Shown here: piece after piece, positions 33,713 to 44,458 of the stretch | Layout: each line of letters opens with the position of its first letter | How positions within the stretch are numbered: the first letter of the stretch is position 1 | NCBI GenBank assembly: GCA_963995505.1 | Contig: OZ023194.1 | Coordinates: forward strand, 9,606,428-9,670,427 | Source: Hypericum androsaemum | Taxonomy: Eukaryota; Streptophyta; Magnoliopsida; Malpighiales; Hypericaceae | Direction of reading: 5' to 3' | Length of the DNA stretch: 64,000 bases | Translations under genes and position numbers: made by a program | The notes under the pieces: generated by a model | The model's database searches: none | What the model saw: the letters and a program-made list of their open reading frames with translations, nothing else | Told to the model about the DNA's origin: nothing

Positions 33713-35590
33713 TGTTGCTCCCTTATCTGATTAGATAATCTTTGGTTTGTATTTGTATATATTGTGATATTTAAGACGACTGCTCGTTTGGGCCGTTTGT
33801 TTATTTTAGTCCATGGGCTTACCGGAGGAAAGTCTCTTAGATTGTAACTTGAGTACCTTGTGGTTTATCTCCCGTTACGATTCTCGAATAGTCGGTTATA
33901 AAGTTTCAGAAAAGTAGAAACGTATTCGAAACCTTATAATAAGATTCTGGCACGGTTTTCAAAATCTAAGGTTACAGTTCTAAAATTTCCACTTAAAATG
34001 TGTTGTTTTTTTAGATTTTGTGGGAAAAATAAATTATGCATCTTTAGTTACAAAGAAATCAAAGCTCACATATTTATCTTACCTTTATTGGAGAGAGTAG
34101 TTGTATAGAATAATTCATTAATAGAGATTAAGAGAGAATAGATGATGGATGATATAATTTTTTATGAATGGAAGGGATTGACTACAATTTGGAACCTCCG
34201 GTTACGATTTCAGAACTGGAACCTCTAGTTATGGTTCCGGGAAAATCACAAACCGCAACCAGAACTTTTTTAAAAGATTTCATGATGATTTTTGGAACCA
34301 TGTCCACGATTTCGAATCAAGTTACCCGAACTTTCGATTCTGAAATTCCCGGTTCTCTGGTTTGAATAGAACCATGGTCACCCCTAAGCTTATCCGACTT
34401 GCACATCACTATTTTGTGATTTAAAATGTTGGATTGAGTGACATAACTTTTTTTAATTGACATTTAAACAATTCTTTTAGAAAAAAAATATCCTTAAGTA
34501 AAAGAAATATAATACATAATATTAAGGTACAAAGATGAAGTTTGTTCCCTTTTTAAAGGTAAACCATGTATACACTTGTTGGGGCTTAAATCTTCGATCT
34601 CTTTAAATTTGATTAGGTTTTATATTATTAGACTAAGTACCATTTGGTGTTGTTCCTGTTTCATGGACAAACTCTTTTTAAGGGTTATTTCTACTTTACT
34701 ACCCCATCTATTACCCGAAGTAAATATTTTGTACTCTATGTTATGTTAGATTTAAAATTTCGAGATAATCACAGTGGCATTATCACATATGACATGGTAT
34801 AGTTTATTTTGTTAATAAAAAAGAAAATATATTTTCTCCCCTCTCTCTCACCTCTGCACCGAGAGGGGGTCGAGTTCAAGATCAAAGAAATCCCTAAAAA
34901 AAAAGGTTCAAGATCAAAGACACATTTTTCTATTAAGAGCGTCGACTTTGTCGGGGCCTCGGTGCAATCAGGAGCGGATTATGTCCAAGCCAACAAAGCC
35001 AAGCAAAAAAATGGGAAGGTAATAGTTGAAAACCTTAAAAGAAAATAAAAATTAATCCTAACAATAAAATTCTTTCACATCCCAGTTACTCGGTTGTACA
35101 TGGAAGGTAAATTACATTATATTTAATTCATGTAGTTAATACAAATTTCAGTCAAAAGAATTCAATCCTTTCCACCATACATTATCACATGATTTGGATT
35201 ATCCAAAAGGGTGAGGTTGGATAGGATGAATGTGATAAACTTAAGTTTTTTTTAATGAAGTGTGTGTGGAGTAGATGTTAATATATAGCCCCTAAAAAAA
35301 ACAGTAGATGTTAATATATTCAACTGCGATTTAGAAATTTTAAAGTGAATGGGAATTATTCAAATTCATGAATTTTTAAAAAATATTTAGATTAATTAGT
35401 GATGAAGTTATTTTACTATTTTGAGTTTAAATTTTTGAAAAGAAAATAATGTTAAATTTTTTTAAATCACATTTCAAAGATACTACTCAAGTCAATGTCG
35501 AATATTAGTCAGCAGACAGTATAATAGTCAATTTTTAAAGCAACATGCTCAAACGAACCTCACTCCTTTTGGTCCCGGCCCGGCGTCTCT
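33713..35590. other. Intergenic DNA between RAF1 and the SMS-like gene (divergent promoters)
   Basis: No gene supported. The left part contains the RAF1 5' region. At 34150-34387 a segment rich in 'ggttccgg' and 'gaacc' words ends in 'ggtcacccct', the same terminus as the hAT MITE at 38466, so a MITE relic is likely here. The rest is AT-rich. Confidence 0.55.
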
Positions 35591-35602
35591 TTTCCTACCA
35601 GA

Positions 35603-35603
<1 letters not shown>

Positions 35604-35640
<37 letters not shown>
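35604..35640 (+). repeat. (CT)n microsatellite in the 5' UTR of the SMS-like gene
   Basis: An uninterrupted CT run of more than 30 bases about 60 bp upstream of the start codon. CT-rich (Y-patch) stretches are common at plant transcription starts. No TATA box is obvious nearby. Confidence 0.8.
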
Positions 35641-35644
<4 letters not shown>

Positions 35645-35699
35645 GAGACTAGCTTCCTGTCTTCGCTATTTCTCTCTCCGTCTCTGACCCCACTCCACC

Positions 35700-37938
35700 A
35701 TGAACAACACCAACAACAGCCAGAAACCCAAGTTTCCCAGCCTGGGAGTGGTGGCAATGTCCTACGTGGCAGTGGACTACCTCCGCCACGTGTCCCCGGT
35801 CTGGCACGAGCGCCTGCAGCCGGCGCTGTGGTCCATTCTGGCCCTAATCGCCGTCGCCCGTGTCCCGTTTTACAAGCACTGGCACTTGGAGGCCAAAGCC
35901 GCAGTTCCCTTCTTAGCCTCCATGTGCTTTATGCTCGCTTGCCTCCTCTTCGAAGCTCTCTCCGTCCGCTTCGTCACCTCCATCCTCGGCCTCGACTGGC
36001 ACCGGTAATCTAATTTAGTTTCGAGTCGGGTAAAACCGATTTTGATGTGGGGCTGAGTTAAAATTTAAGTATTCGGGTCTGTGTTTCCTGATTTGGAAAT
36101 TTCTTATTTTGTTTGATTTAATCTCTTCACTTTGTAACACAATGATCAAGTACTAGAAGCATTTATTCTATAAAAGTGAATGTTCTAAATTTGGCACTCT
36201 GTCTAAGTAAATACGATTTATTTCGGATGCTTTTAATATGTGATGAAAAGGAAAGTTTTTGGTATGGAAATTCCTATATGGTATAAGAGCCAATTGCTCT
36301 AACAAGACCTATAGCCCGTTGTGCTCGCACGATCTCGTTTGAAAGCACGAATTCAGCCCGATGGGTACCACATCGGAAGTTGCAAGTGGTTGAGCTGGTT
36401 TATAAGTGTGGAAGATCCACCTACTCAGTACCTTAAGATTTTGGGTTGAATATTTGGTTCTTCCCTTTAAAATGGAGGTTTTCAAATGGCTTGCTTAACT
36501 TTAGCTGCAGATGTGATTACATATGTATTCATGAAAGGGTCAATTTAATCACATCTGCATTCATGAAGGGTCAATTTTGTAATTTTATGGTCTGTTGTTA
36601 TCGAGAACGTAGTGTGTCTTTGATGGTTAACTAGTACGATCCGGTTACAAGCTTGTATTACTAATTGAGTTGGAACAATTTGTGCAGCGAAACACAACCT
36701 CTTCCTGACACCGGGCAGTGGTTTTTACTATCCTTGAACGAGAAGCTGCCCAGCGTAGTAGTGGAAATACTGAGAGCTAGAATCATTGGATTGCACCACT
36801 TCTTAATGTTGTTCATGATGCTGGCATTCTCTGTGCTATTTGACTCTGTTCAAGCTCCCGGGCTTGGCCTTGGTGCACGTTACATGTTCACCATGGCAGT
36901 GGGGCGCCTTCTTCGGGCTATAACTTTTGTGTCCACCATTCTACCATCGGCCCGACCTTGGTGTGCAGCAGCTCGTTATAGTGTCTCAACTTACCCTCAC
37001 CATTGGGCTCAGAAGTATCACTTTGCGTATGCCTCAGATGCCAATGCCATTTATAAGCTGATAAAACATGATATGGCTTATGGTAATGCTATTTCAAAGA
37101 AGAATATTCTGATATTGATTTCCTCTGATTTCTATGTTATGTTATTGCATTGTGCAAATAGCTTTATCTAGCCTCTTCAGTCTTAGGTCTGAATCAATTA
37201 CTTCTTAATTGATATTTTTGTCATCATTATGTTTCACTCTATTCCAGCTGATATTGGCGACTATCCCGGCGATTACCGTCCGGATTGGGGTGCAATGAGT
37301 TTTTTAATAGATTTTTTAAGACCAACTATGGATGAAGGATCTTCATGGTTTGGCCTTCTGAAGAAAGCCGGCGGTGGCTGCAATGACCTTATATACAGCG
37401 GCCACATGCTCGTTGCTGTACTTACTGCTATGGCATGGACAGTGAGTTGCCAAATTTCCTGTCCTATCCAATTTAGTCCTCATTTCTAACAGGCTTGAAT
37501 AGGCAAATACGTCGTCTTACCTCGTGCTTGCAGGAAGCTCATGGAGGTTTCAGCTCTGCAATTATATGGCTGCTTGTATTGCACAGCGCCCAAAGAGAAA
37601 TACGTGAGCGCCACCATTACACCGTCGACTGTGTTGTTGCCATTTACGTGGGAATCCTTCTCTGGAGGATGACTGGTTTTATATGGCCATCGTCCAACGC
37701 AGCTGACAATACAAGACTCAGAAAACTCGAGAGGGTTCAAGGTAGACTTATCCAAGCGGCAAAAGATGCGGACATTGAGAAAGTGAAAGAGCTTCTGAAG
37801 GAGGTAGAACCGAGTCACCAAGATGGTCATAACAAAAGCAAAAGCAAAAGCAGGTTCATGTGGCTCTTTTCCTGTGCCACCATCTTCTCATCTCTAACCA
37901 TTGTCCTACTTGCCTTTTATTATACCAGCGACGGGTGA
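35700..37938 (+). CDS. Sphingomyelin-synthase-like (PAP2_C) multi-pass membrane protein
   Basis: Member of the sphingomyelin synthase/inositolphosphorylceramide synthase-related family, which transfers phospho-headgroups between lipids in Golgi or plasma membranes. The exact substrate of this plant subgroup (Arabidopsis AT1G43580-type) is not known to me. Four exons: 35700-36004, 36688-37082, 37248-37441, 37534-37938. All are GT-AG with consistent phases, giving 432 residues. Several hydrophobic segments are visible (near 17-35, 45-65, 70-95, 135-165, and one at the C-terminus LFSCATIFSSLTIVLLAFYY). The catalytic triad is present: His in CNDLIYSGHM, and His plus Asp in RHHYTVD. A Lys/Ser-rich cytosolic stretch (HNKSKSKSR) precedes the last helix. 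No damage seen. Confidence 0.88.
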
Positions 37939-38457
37939 GATCGCAGGACTTAGTACACGGCATTCGGATTCGACTGGCTGCAACGGTCATCTTATTGTAC
38001 TTTAAACTGATCATTTGGGTGCCAAGAGAGATTTCAATATGTCACCAAGAGAATGGTCTGGGACATGTCTGGAAGTTTTTGATGAAGTGCTTTTTGTCAG
38101 TTTCATTGCTGTATCAGATGTATCATAAATCAGTTACTAGTCAGAAACCAATCTGAACTGCAAAACATCGGTAAGTAACCAAAAATGGAGTAGGGGCTTC
38201 AGTGTCGTGCAAGCATTTTCATCATCTACTCGTCAATCTTGTCCTCCTCGTGGACGGCAGTAACGCTTGGTGCATGTGTTACGCCCTAGTATCTAAGTTA
38301 CACGTACTAGAGATTGAATCTTGTATCGAGAGATTAAACTTTGTATCTCCGTCAATTTTTTTTAGTGTCATTAAGTTAAATGTCTTTTGGAACATGACAA
38401 CCATTGATACCCTACTGATCATCTCGAGTTAAACTATAGAATTCAGAACTCAAAGTA
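37939..38457. other. 3' flank of the SMS-like gene
   Basis: Probable 3' UTR, then unremarkable intergenic DNA up to the MITE. Confidence 0.6.
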
Positions 38458-38465
38458 GTTCAATC

Positions 38466-39142
38466 TAGGGGTGACCGTGAATTGAATCCAATTTGGATTT
38501 AATTCGCTTTGATTCGGATTTGAACTGATTCAAATGAATTCTAATTCAGATTCGAATTTGTCCTTAGACGAATCGAATCTGAGTCCATATATCCAAATTA
38601 ATCAATTCAGCGAAACAAAATTTTGTTGAATAATTCAGAAATTTTGTATAAAAAATAGGATCAAATTTGAAAAGAAGGAGAACACGGGGAACTGAAATTT
38701 TAAAATTTTCCTTTATCCCCCTTTCATTCTTCATAATTTAAAATAATTTAATCTAAAATCTAAAATTTCTTAATATCTCTATTGATAATTTGATCGCTAT
38801 AAACATTCTCTCGCAAAATCGACTAATTAGCTATTTTAGCCATATCATTACTTAATAATTAGTCTTATTATTATTCACGAAATATCTATTTATGGATGTT
38901 CCACCGATTCTCTCTTATCTTATTCCGAATCAAGTGATGAACGTCGAGTAAGTAGTTCCTCACAAAAGTAAAAAATATATATAAAAAATATGAATTTAAA
39001 AAATAAAAAGTTTGAACTCGGGTGAATTCAATTTGGATTTGATAGTTTATAATCTAGATTCGAATTTGTTTTTAGACGAATTGAATATGAATCATGATTT
39101 TGATAATTCGATTCGATTTGATTCGATTCATGGTCACCCCTG
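38466..39142. mobile_element. hAT-type MITE, 677 bp
   Basis: Terminal inverted repeats of about 22 bp: left (t)aggggtgaccgtgaattgaat, right complement caggggtgaccatgaatcgaat, with 2-3 mismatches. Flanking 8-bp candidate duplications are 'gttcaatc' (38458-38465) and 'cttcaacc' (39143-39150), matching at 6 of 8. The (C)AGGGGTG terminus and 8-bp duplication are typical of hAT elements. The interior is AT-rich, noncoding and itself partly self-complementary ('gaatttgtttttagacgaattgaat' resembles 'gaatttgtccttagacgaatcgaat'). Confidence 0.75.
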
Positions 39143-39150
39143 CTTCAACC

Positions 39151-39538
39151 TAATTTTTTTAAAATAGAACACGAAGGCGACCCAGAAATTATCAAATTTT
39201 TGGTTCACCGTCCTCTCGGTTGGACCGCCGGTTGGACTAGAACTTTTTTCTTTTTACACTAATAAGTATTAAATAAGGTGAAATAATTCCAATTTAGCAT
39301 AAATATGACAAAATGCTAAATAAGTTCAAATACTTACCAATTTTGGTTTACAGTGTATCCAAACAAAATTTCCAACAATTAATTTAGGGCAAATTGTCTT
39401 CAGGTCTCTGGAGTTTGACGAAATTACCAGTAGGGTCCTTATTATTTTGAAAACCTTATTTTCGTCCTCCGAGTTTGGTAAAATAGAACTCTGAGATCTC
39501 TGACTCCGACAGCGAAAAATAACTTCGGCAAAATTGGT
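39151..39538. other. Intergenic DNA, possible degraded element
   Basis: No gene. 'ctctggagtttgacgaaattaccagtagggtcc' and 'cctccgagtttggtaaaatagaactc' resemble the 'taccctgtagttt' class of short plant repeats, but no ends could be set. Confidence 0.4.
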
Positions 39539-41133
39539 ACATATTGAAGACTTTAAGGAGCTTGATGACACCATATCCAATGATGAGCGTAGTGTCATCT
39601 TTCACAACCTTCCACCTCGACTTCAAGATCCAAGATGGTTTCTATACTTCAATTTTGGACAAGTGAAGGTAAGATACTCGTTCTACAATTATAACAACAT
39701 TCCACTGTTTGTTAAAAACTCAGCACTTCAAGAAGAAAGTCCTATCTAGTTCACTACACGGTCTGAGTATCTCTCCACCCCTGCGGTTCAATAGAGAAGT
39801 TCCTTACCTCCACTGTGTGTTTGTTTTTATTTTCTTTCACAACGTTGTTTTGTGTTGATTATGCTGTGAACCACTTGGTGGTCACACTTGTGCTTTATTT
39901 TTGTCATATAATGTGTCCATTTATTTTATTTGTGTATCTATTTTGTTCCATGCAAATTGAGTATAATATGTTCGATAAGTGTTTGGGGGTGGTATTTATT
40001 GAATATGTGTTTATTTTGCATGATTTGCATGTGTTTGCAGTTTAGCATATATGAGTCCCGTTTGTGTGTTTGTGATAAGTCAATCACTTAAACTTGTAAT
40101 CTTGAGCCTTCGATCCTTTAGAAACTTAACGTCTATAGAAAAGCTCATACTCGATAACAATAATGAGAATTTGATAAAGAATATGCAAATAAGTGTTCTT
40201 GTTTTTAAAATGAATATTCGGATTAAGCGATTCTTGAACGATCTTGATTGTTGAACACACTTGTTGTTATTCAATGGCATAGATTAGGTCTAACCATCTA
40301 CTAGCCATGAATATTATAGGAAAAGTTGAGTGAACATTATTTTTAGTACTCATTTTTCACTAACTTGTATATTACTAATCGCTAACATGCACATTATTAA
40401 TCTGGAATCTCACTTGTATTATTAATCTGGAAAAAATATTTTGATGCTCTAAAGATGGCTCAAAATTGACTAACTACGACTATATTTTTGAAAATAAGGA
40501 AAGGGATAGAGCGCTTTGTTCTTAAAAGTGTTCTTCATGTTCCAATTCAAAGTGACTAGTGGGAGGTTCACTTAATCGAAGTCTTGTATAAGCTATTGCA
40601 TCACTAGAATGTGTAATTAACTTTGAGTTTTTAGTTAATCTTTGTTGTTTTGATAATTTAAAAACTTGTCAAGAACAACCTAGAAGATGTATATGCCTGA
40701 CTTGACTTGTAAATTTGATCGGGCATGAAAATTTCTGCATATCATTTATTGATAAGGGGCCATAAGTGTGAGTTTGTGGTTGATGCTTGCTCTCAGGCAA
40801 ACATGAGTTCGGTGTGGGGGTATGATGAGTGAGAATCACACTCATTATTTTTAATGTTTTCATGTGTCTTTAAGATTGTTTTCATTTCATTCTTGTTGAG
40901 TTTAGTATTGTTATGTGGTCTTTTGTTATGAAGTGAACTTTCACTGCTTGTTTCATGTTTTCGTAAGATATAGAGCTTATCGAAGATACTAAAAGTGATG
41001 AACGAGCTACACAGAGAAGGGCCAAAGTTTTCATGGACTAGTGTGCGCTAGTAAGCACGATGCACTTTAACCAAATGCTCAAAATTACGCTGAGGCCGAA
41101 TTTCTGACACGCACCAATAACCTTAATGTCTGA
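39539..41133 (+). repeat. Athila-like 3' end fragment, copy A
   Basis: About 1.6 kb that repeats at 41795-43393 (offset about 2256 bp, high identity by eye). It ends with a polypurine tract 'ggtgtgggggta' directly followed by TGATGAGTG at 40823, the same junction as in the full Athila element, so 40823-41133 is the first ~310 bp of an LTR and the rest is the noncoding 3' internal region. The plus-strand orientation is opposite to the 8302-19564 element. No coding capacity. Confidence 0.75.
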
Positions 41134-41794
41134 CAAACATGCAAAATGACATTGATTCCCCCTCTCTCTCTCTCCCCCTCCCCATTTGACCTTCCTTTCT
41201 CGAATTTTTGTGAAGAGTACACAAATATACAAATATTGTTCTTTTCTTTCTCTCTTTCTCTGGACCTATCGCCTTCCCTTTTCTCTTCTCTATTTCTCCC
41301 TCTTCCTTTCTCTGCTTCTCATTCTCTTCTTGAAACGTTCTACTATCTTATTCTTGAAGGTCCAGTCTTCTTGGACCATTACATATATCGCCCGACCATT
41401 GCATCAAGACACTTACTTCAGCGTTGATGAAGGCAACAAGCAAATTGACTTGGAGGTGGAGGAACGACCATATGTTCCACCACCACCTTATACATGACCA
41501 TTTCCATTCCCACAAGCTATACTAAGACATAGGTTTCAAGTTCATTGGGCTGATTGCAAGACAATGAACATAGTGAATCAGAAGACCCCCTCATATATTC
41601 CAACCGAGGCACTCCCACAAAAGGGGGAAATGTATGAAGCAATGGAGCAAGATGATGAGGAGATTGAAATTGAAGAGAGTGTTGAAAAAGAAGGCGGAAG
41701 CCATCCACTTTTGCTCATGTTGAAAAAGAAGGCAGAAGCCATCCACTTTTGCTTATTCTCACATTTTTGGCACGTGCTCAACCAAAAATATGAT
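41134..41794 (+). other. Segment between the two Athila-like fragments
   Basis: Starts with CT-rich low-complexity sequence (41160-41330). Contains a 35-bp tandem duplication with 38-bp period (41681-41715 and 41719-41753). A short acidic open frame (41564-41803) ends across the duplication. Probably internal sequence of the element belonging to copy B. No gene recognised. Confidence 0.5.
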
Positions 41795-43393
41795 ACATAT
41801 TGAAGACTTTAAGGAGCTTGATGATACCATATCCATTGATGAGCGTAGTGTCATCTTTCACAACCTTGCCCCTCGACTTCAAGATCCAAGATGGTTTCTA
41901 TACTTCAATTTTGGACAAGTGAAGGTAAGGTACTCGTTCTACAATTATAGCAACATCCCACTCTTTGTTAAAAAACTCAGCACTTCAAGAAGAAAGTCCT
42001 ATCTAGTTCACTACATAGTCTGAGTATCTCTCAACCCCTTCAGTTCAATAGAGTAGTTCCTTACCTCCACTGTGTGTTTGTTTTCATTTTCTGTCATGGC
42101 GTTGTTTTGTGTTGATTATGGTGTGAACCCCTTGGTGGTCACACTTGTGCTTTATTTTTGTCATATAATATGTCCATTTATTTTGTTTGTGTATCTATTT
42201 TGTTCCATGCAAATTGAGTATAATATGTTCGATAAGTGTTTGGGGGGGGGGGTGTTTTTATTGAATATGTGTTTATTTTGCATGATTTGCATGTGTTTGC
42301 AGTTTAGCATATATGAGTCCCGTTTGTGTGTGTGTGATAAGCCAATCACTTGAACTTGCAATCTTTAGCCTTCGATCCTTTAGAAACTTAAAGTCTATAA
42401 AAAAGCTCATACCTCGATAACAATAATGAGAATTTAATAAAGAATATGCAAATAGGTTTTCTTATTTTTAAAATGAATATTAAAATTAAGCGATTCTTGA
42501 AGGATCTTAAATGTTGAACACAGTTGTTGTTATGCAATGGCATAGGTTTGGTCTAACCATCTACTAGCCATGGATATTATAGGAAAAGTTGAGTGAACAT
42601 TATTTTTAGTACTCATTTTCCACTAACTTGTATATTACTACTCGCTAACATGCACATTATTAATCTGGAATCTCACTTGTATTATTAATTTGGGAAAAAT
42701 ATTTTGATGCTCTAAAAATGGCTCAAAATTGACTAACTACAACTATATTTTTGAAAATATGGAAAGGTTAGAGCGCTTTGTTCTTAAAAGTGTTCTTCAT
42801 GTTCCAATTCAAAGTGACTAGTGGGAGGTTCACTTAATCGAAGTCTTGCATAAGCAATTGCATCACTAGAATGTGTAATTAACTTTGAGTCTTTAGTTAA
42901 TCTTTGTTGTTTTGATACTTTAAAAAATTGTCAAGAACAACCTTGATGTATATGCCTGATTTGACTTGTGAATTTGACCGGGCGTGAAAATTTTTGCATA
43001 TCGTTTATTGATAAGGGGCCATAAGTGCGAGTTTGTGGTCGACGTTTGCTCTGAGGCAAACATGAGTTCGGTGTGGGGGTATGATGAGTGAGAAACACAC
43101 TCATTAGTTTTAATATTCTTCATGTGTCTTTAAGATTGTTTTCATTTTGTTTATGTTGAGTTTAGTATTGTTATGTGGTCTTTTGTTATGAAGTGAACTT
43201 TCACTGCGTGTTTCATGTTTATGTAAGATATAGAGCTTATCGAAGATACTAGAGGCGATGAACGAGCTACACAGAGAAGGGCCAAAGTTTTCATGGACTA
43301 GCGCACGCTAGTAAGCACGATGCACTCTAACCAAATGCTCAAAATCATGCAGAGGCCAAATTCCTAACACACACCAACAACCTTAGTATCTGA
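41795..43393 (+). repeat. Athila-like 3' end fragment, copy B
   Basis: Second copy of 39539-41133. The polypurine tract/LTR junction is at 43082. A G-run (42241-42251) is expanded relative to copy A. Copy A's partial LTR is followed by unrelated sequence, whereas copy B's LTR appears to continue to about 43750. Confidence 0.75.
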
Positions 43394-43805
43394 AGAGTGG
43401 TGCGCACCAGGCCCTACGACAATGTGTATAAGAGAAATTTTTCATGCTTCATTTAACAGTTAAGATTCTTCGTTATATTTTCCTTATTTTGACATTTTCT
43501 TTTGGTCCCAGAATTTTATTTTAGATTTTCTTTTTTAGGCCACCAATTTTTGCCAAGATAATTTCTTCTTTAGGTTTTTGTCTTTAGGTTTCCCTTTTGT
43601 GCTTCTTTATTGTTGGCTATATAAAGCCCCACATAAATTAAGTTTCTGAACAAGTTAGACATACAAGTTAGACATTAAAAGTTAGGCTTTAGTTATCATA
43701 TAGAGACACTTGTGTTCTTGGTTTTTTTAAATAAAGCTCGCATGGGATTGGAGACTTTTGAAGTCCCACAAATGAGTCAACCACTTGGTCAAGTGGTAGA
43801 GATTC
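43394..43805 (+). repeat. Probable remainder of the Athila-like LTR (copy B)
   Basis: Continues the LTR that starts at 43082. 'ggctatataaagcccc' at about 43614-43629 is a TATA box in the right place and orientation. The boundary with the Sirevirus env-like ORF lies near 43750-43805. Confidence 0.45.
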
Positions 43806-43953
43806 TTACATTCCTTCAACTTGGATTTCAACATTGGGAGCAGTGACTTCTTCTTCTTCCTCAATAGGAACATGGTGGTCTAGAGAGGCACTGACATAAG
43901 GAGAGTTACCTTCTTCTTGAGTTGGATCTGCAAAAATCTGAAGAGAGGAGTTG

Positions 43954-44022
43954 GTGTTATCCATTGGCAGGATGCCAATTTCCTCAGCCTGAGGATATTG
44001 GCATCCTGCCAATGGATAACAC
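43954..44022. repeat. 69-bp near-perfect palindrome
   Basis: Arms of 34 bases around a single central base (43988, C), with one mismatch (t at 43980 against t at 43996). The outer 26 bases are perfectly complementary ('gtgttatccattggcagg' at one end and its complement at the other). It would form a cruciform or a very stable RNA hairpin. It lies inside the last block of the env-like ORF. Confidence 0.9.
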
Positions 44023-44374
44023 TGAGGAGAAGGTGCTAGATCAGAGAAACCAGCCTTGGCCTTCAGCACTTTAATCTCATACTGCATTTTCTTGCATCTC
44101 TTATGCAACTTTTTAACTTGCTTTTTAAAGCAAGTAGATCCTTCCTCATCTTCTTGTCAGATTTCTTGGGTTTCTTCAACTTTGGGCAAGTGGAAAAAAT
44201 AATTTTGTTGGCAGAACCCTTGAGAGTGAGTCCCTTTCTCTTCTCAAATAGAGCAGCCCTTCTCTTGATGGATAGAATAGCATTCTTTCTATTTCTATTC
44301 ATCCATTTCCCATCTTTCTTCTTGATACTAATGCTTTGCAGTGTAGCACAATTGTAGACATTCGTAGGCACGGT

Positions 44375-44458
44375 TCCTTTATCTAGGGGGTCACATATGC
44401 CCACCATAACAAGGATGGAATATATGATCCTTTATCTAGGGGGTCACATATGCCCACC
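44375..44458. repeat. 31-bp direct duplication, 53-bp period
   Basis: 'tcctttatctagggggtcac...cccacc' occurs identically at 44375-44405 and 44428-44458, with 22 unrelated bases between. It disrupts the env-like reading frame. The pattern fits repair of a break with filler DNA or a small transposon footprint. Confidence 0.9.

Noticed and set aside
30700..38000. A functional cluster formed by cyclophilin, RAF1 and the SMS-like gene
   Set aside because: The products act in different compartments and pathways, strands alternate, and nothing links their regulation beyond proximity.
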